From: Syntrophomonadaceae bacterium
Lineage (GTDB): Bacteria > Bacillota > Syntrophomonadia > Syntrophomonadales > Syntrophothermaceae
DNA: 34,410 nucleotides
Direction of reading: 5' to 3'
NCBI GenBank assembly: GCA_012719535.1
Contig: JAAYAC010000139.1
Coordinates: 1 to 34,410 of the forward strand
The translations under genes were made by a program, and so were the position numbers. The notes under the pieces are model-generated. The model saw nothing but the letters and a program-made list of their open reading frames with translations, did not search any database and was not told the origin of the DNA. Shown in pieces: positions 33,201-34,410 of this stretch. How positions within the stretch are numbered: position 1 is the first letter of the stretch; each line of letters starts with the position of its first letter.

Positions 33201-33461
33201 GCGACAAGAGGTTTACCCCTTGCACATTTACTTCGGGTAGCCACCACCCCGGTTGTAATAAAAGTGCACTGCAATGGCGATTTCCGTGGTAGTACCGCCT
33301 TTATTGATGCCCGGAGCGGTGTCGGCATGGTGCCTCTGGTCCTTATTGAAGGGTTGCCCGGATTACGTCTTAATGTGCGGGATAACCTGGCCTGGTTTGC
33401 CTTAAATGGACGAGAGCTGACCACTACCGTGGGCAGCAACCCCCAGGGTTTGAATTGGTAA
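33201..33461 (+). pseudogene. Stalk-domain (copper amine oxidase N-like) protein remnant
   Basis: A plus-strand frame without a supported start runs to TAG/TAA after GLNW at 33461. It contains GSTAFIDARSGVGMVPLVLI, which resembles the VPLRFIAEALG motif of stalk domains found in secreted Clostridia proteins, and a late LNGRELTTTVGSN. It is probably the surviving 3' end of such a gene. Weak evidence. Confidence 0.3.
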
Positions 33462-33560
33462 ACCTAATGCGCCAGTGGCCGGGCATTGGCTGGTAGAAAA
33501 ACATGCCATCCGATCCGTGGTCATGGGTTTTGACGCCCAACTGTTTAGCACTGGGAAGGT

Positions 33561-33806
33561 TCAACTAAGGGCGTCCAGAATCCTCTTTCGGCTTTCTTCG
33601 TCAAAGTCTTCTTTATACCAGCTTAGGAATAGCTCCACGCGCAGCTTATCCGGGGGTAAATCCGGATTTTTCTCCAGAATCACGGCCCGGCTAATCGCCC
33701 GGGCACTGTCAAACATGGAGGCACCCATCAGCATTTTCTCTACTCCACTCTTCTTCCGCATCATTTCGTTAAAGACTTTCCCTGCCATGGGACTGGTATC
33801 ATTCAT
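33561..33806 (-). CDS. Partner protein of the nucleotidyltransferase
   Basis: The 81-residue helical, charged protein (NEMMRKKSGVEKMLMG, SARAISRAVILEKNPDLPPDKL, ELFLSWYKEDFDE) starts within the last eight bases of the nucleotidyltransferase gene, so the two are translationally coupled. I recognise no named family, but small helical partners beside MNT-type nucleotidyltransferases are common in toxin-antitoxin loci. Which of the two would be the toxin cannot be told from sequence. Confidence 0.65.
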   Translation of the reverse strand: MNDTSPMAGKVFNEMMRKKSGVEKMLMGASMFDSARAISRAVILEKNPDLPPDKLRVELFLSWYKEDFDEESRKRILDALS

Positions 33807-34356
33807 GGTTTAGTCCCCCCAATAAATCCTCCACGCCCAGTTCGGTGGCCCAGTGCTTCAAGTATCCCCAATCTACTTGCTCACCAACATTGCGGATAAT
33901 ATCGGCTACGTCCCGCAATTGCAGTTCCGAGCGACTGTCCCTGGCCCAGAGCAATTTGGAAAGAATCAAGTCCTCCGCGCTAACTATCCAGAACGCAAAG
34001 TCACCTAACTGTCGCCGAATTCTGCGCTGGAACTCGAGAATCCGGTAAGGTGTGTTTTTCCGGACAATAAAGTCGATCTTGATTATTTCCTCCAGGTGAA
34101 TGATGTTGAACATTCCCTCATCCCTAACCGCTTCATATACCATGTCGGCATCAATGTAGAAATCATCTCGGAACAACTCCAGTAACCGGGTTACCCTTTC
34201 CTCTCCGATTTCAATAACGATGTCAATGTCCCTCGTCATACGGGGATGGCCATAAAAGTTTCCAGCTACAGAGCCGGACAGCATATACGGAATCCGGCTT
34301 TTGTCCAGTCGCGTGGCTACGGACTTGAATACCGCAATCTCTGTTGGTAAAGTCAT
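33799..34356 (-). CDS. AbiEii-like nucleotidyltransferase
   Basis: The 185-residue protein has the minimal nucleotidyltransferase core: GSVAGNFYGHPRMTRDIDI (residues 28-46), with GS and the DxD metal-binding aspartates 43 and 45, then IDFIV with a possible third acid. This is the layout of AbiEii/DUF1814-like and MNT proteins found in type IV or VII toxin-antitoxin and abortive-infection loci. ATG 34356 follows a GGAGGG site. It overlaps the 81-residue partner gene by eight bases. Confidence 0.75.
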   Translation of the reverse strand: MTLPTEIAVFKSVATRLDKSRIPYMLSGSVAGNFYGHPRMTRDIDIVIEIGEERVTRLLELFRDDFYIDADMVYEAVRDEGMFNIIHLEEIIKIDFIVRKNTPYRILEFQRRIRRQLGDFAFWIVSAEDLILSKLLWARDSRSELQLRDVADIIRNVGEQVDWGYLKHWATELGVEDLLGGLNHE

Positions 34357-34410
34357 AAATCCACCCTCCTATCACTCAGCCGTGTCATCATTGTTATAAT
34401 CCCCTGGAAG

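Overview
The window looks like chromosomal DNA of a spore-forming, probably anaerobic Firmicute of the Desulfotomaculum/Pelotomaculum/Moorella type. That placement is an inference from a YhcN/YlaJ-type sporulation lipoprotein, a PdaB-type deacetylase, YmaF and 3D-domain proteins, strong AGGAGG ribosome binding sites with many GTG and TTG starts, and mobile DNA typical of that group (IS256 family, group IIC intron). No 16S or other species marker is present.

Layout. (1) 1-4.95 kb, minus strand: the start of a type 3 BREX phage-defence operon (AbrB-like gene, brxF, most of brxC running off the left edge). Before it lies a stretch of decayed toxin-antitoxin genes (mazE-like with an internal amber stop, hicB with an internally deleted hicA) next to a tRNA-Val(GAC). 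This arrangement suggests an island inserted at the tRNA. (2) 5-9.5 kb: sporulation and envelope genes (YhcN lipoprotein, two polysaccharide deacetylases), a zinc-ribbon protein, a frameshifted small membrane protein and a 14-TM MFS transporter. (3) 9.6-17.2 kb: ordinary housekeeping and envelope genes (acidic protein, HTH/zinc-ribbon protein, 3D-domain protein, CorC/HlyC-type protein, CmpB-type membrane protein, two half-size GDT1 proteins, triple peptidoglycan-binding protein, YmaF, nitroreductase). (4) 17.2-19.05 kb: a dynamin-like GTPase behind a promoter and a structured leader ending in a terminator; the leader resembles a fluoride riboswitch. (5) 19.05-20.9 kb: mobile-element debris (IS256 pieces, a group IIC intron 5' fragment beside a terminator) around two small unrecognised genes. 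(6) 20.9-25 kb: XRE regulator, MFS transporter, enolase, a frameshifted gene remnant and a second nitroreductase. (7) 25.8-28.1 kb: a YtrA-like GntR/ABC ATPase/permease operon with a candidate operator. (8) 28.3-31.3 kb: a DUF815 AAA ATPase and a zinc alcohol dehydrogenase with a striking leader hairpin. (9) 31.3-34.4 kb: gene remnants, short GGGGACGGTT repeats, an AbrB/RelE toxin-antitoxin pair and an AbiEii-like nucleotidyltransferase pair.

The most interesting signals are regulatory. Three minus-strand units (dynamin-like GTPase, GDT1 pair, alcohol dehydrogenase) each carry an intrinsic terminator between a plausible promoter and the start codon, as expected for conditional attenuation. 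The best of these is the fluoride-riboswitch-like leader of the dynamin gene. The two ends of the window carry defence genes in different states of repair. No RNA folding, homology search or statistics could be run; family names rest on motifs and memory of the families.
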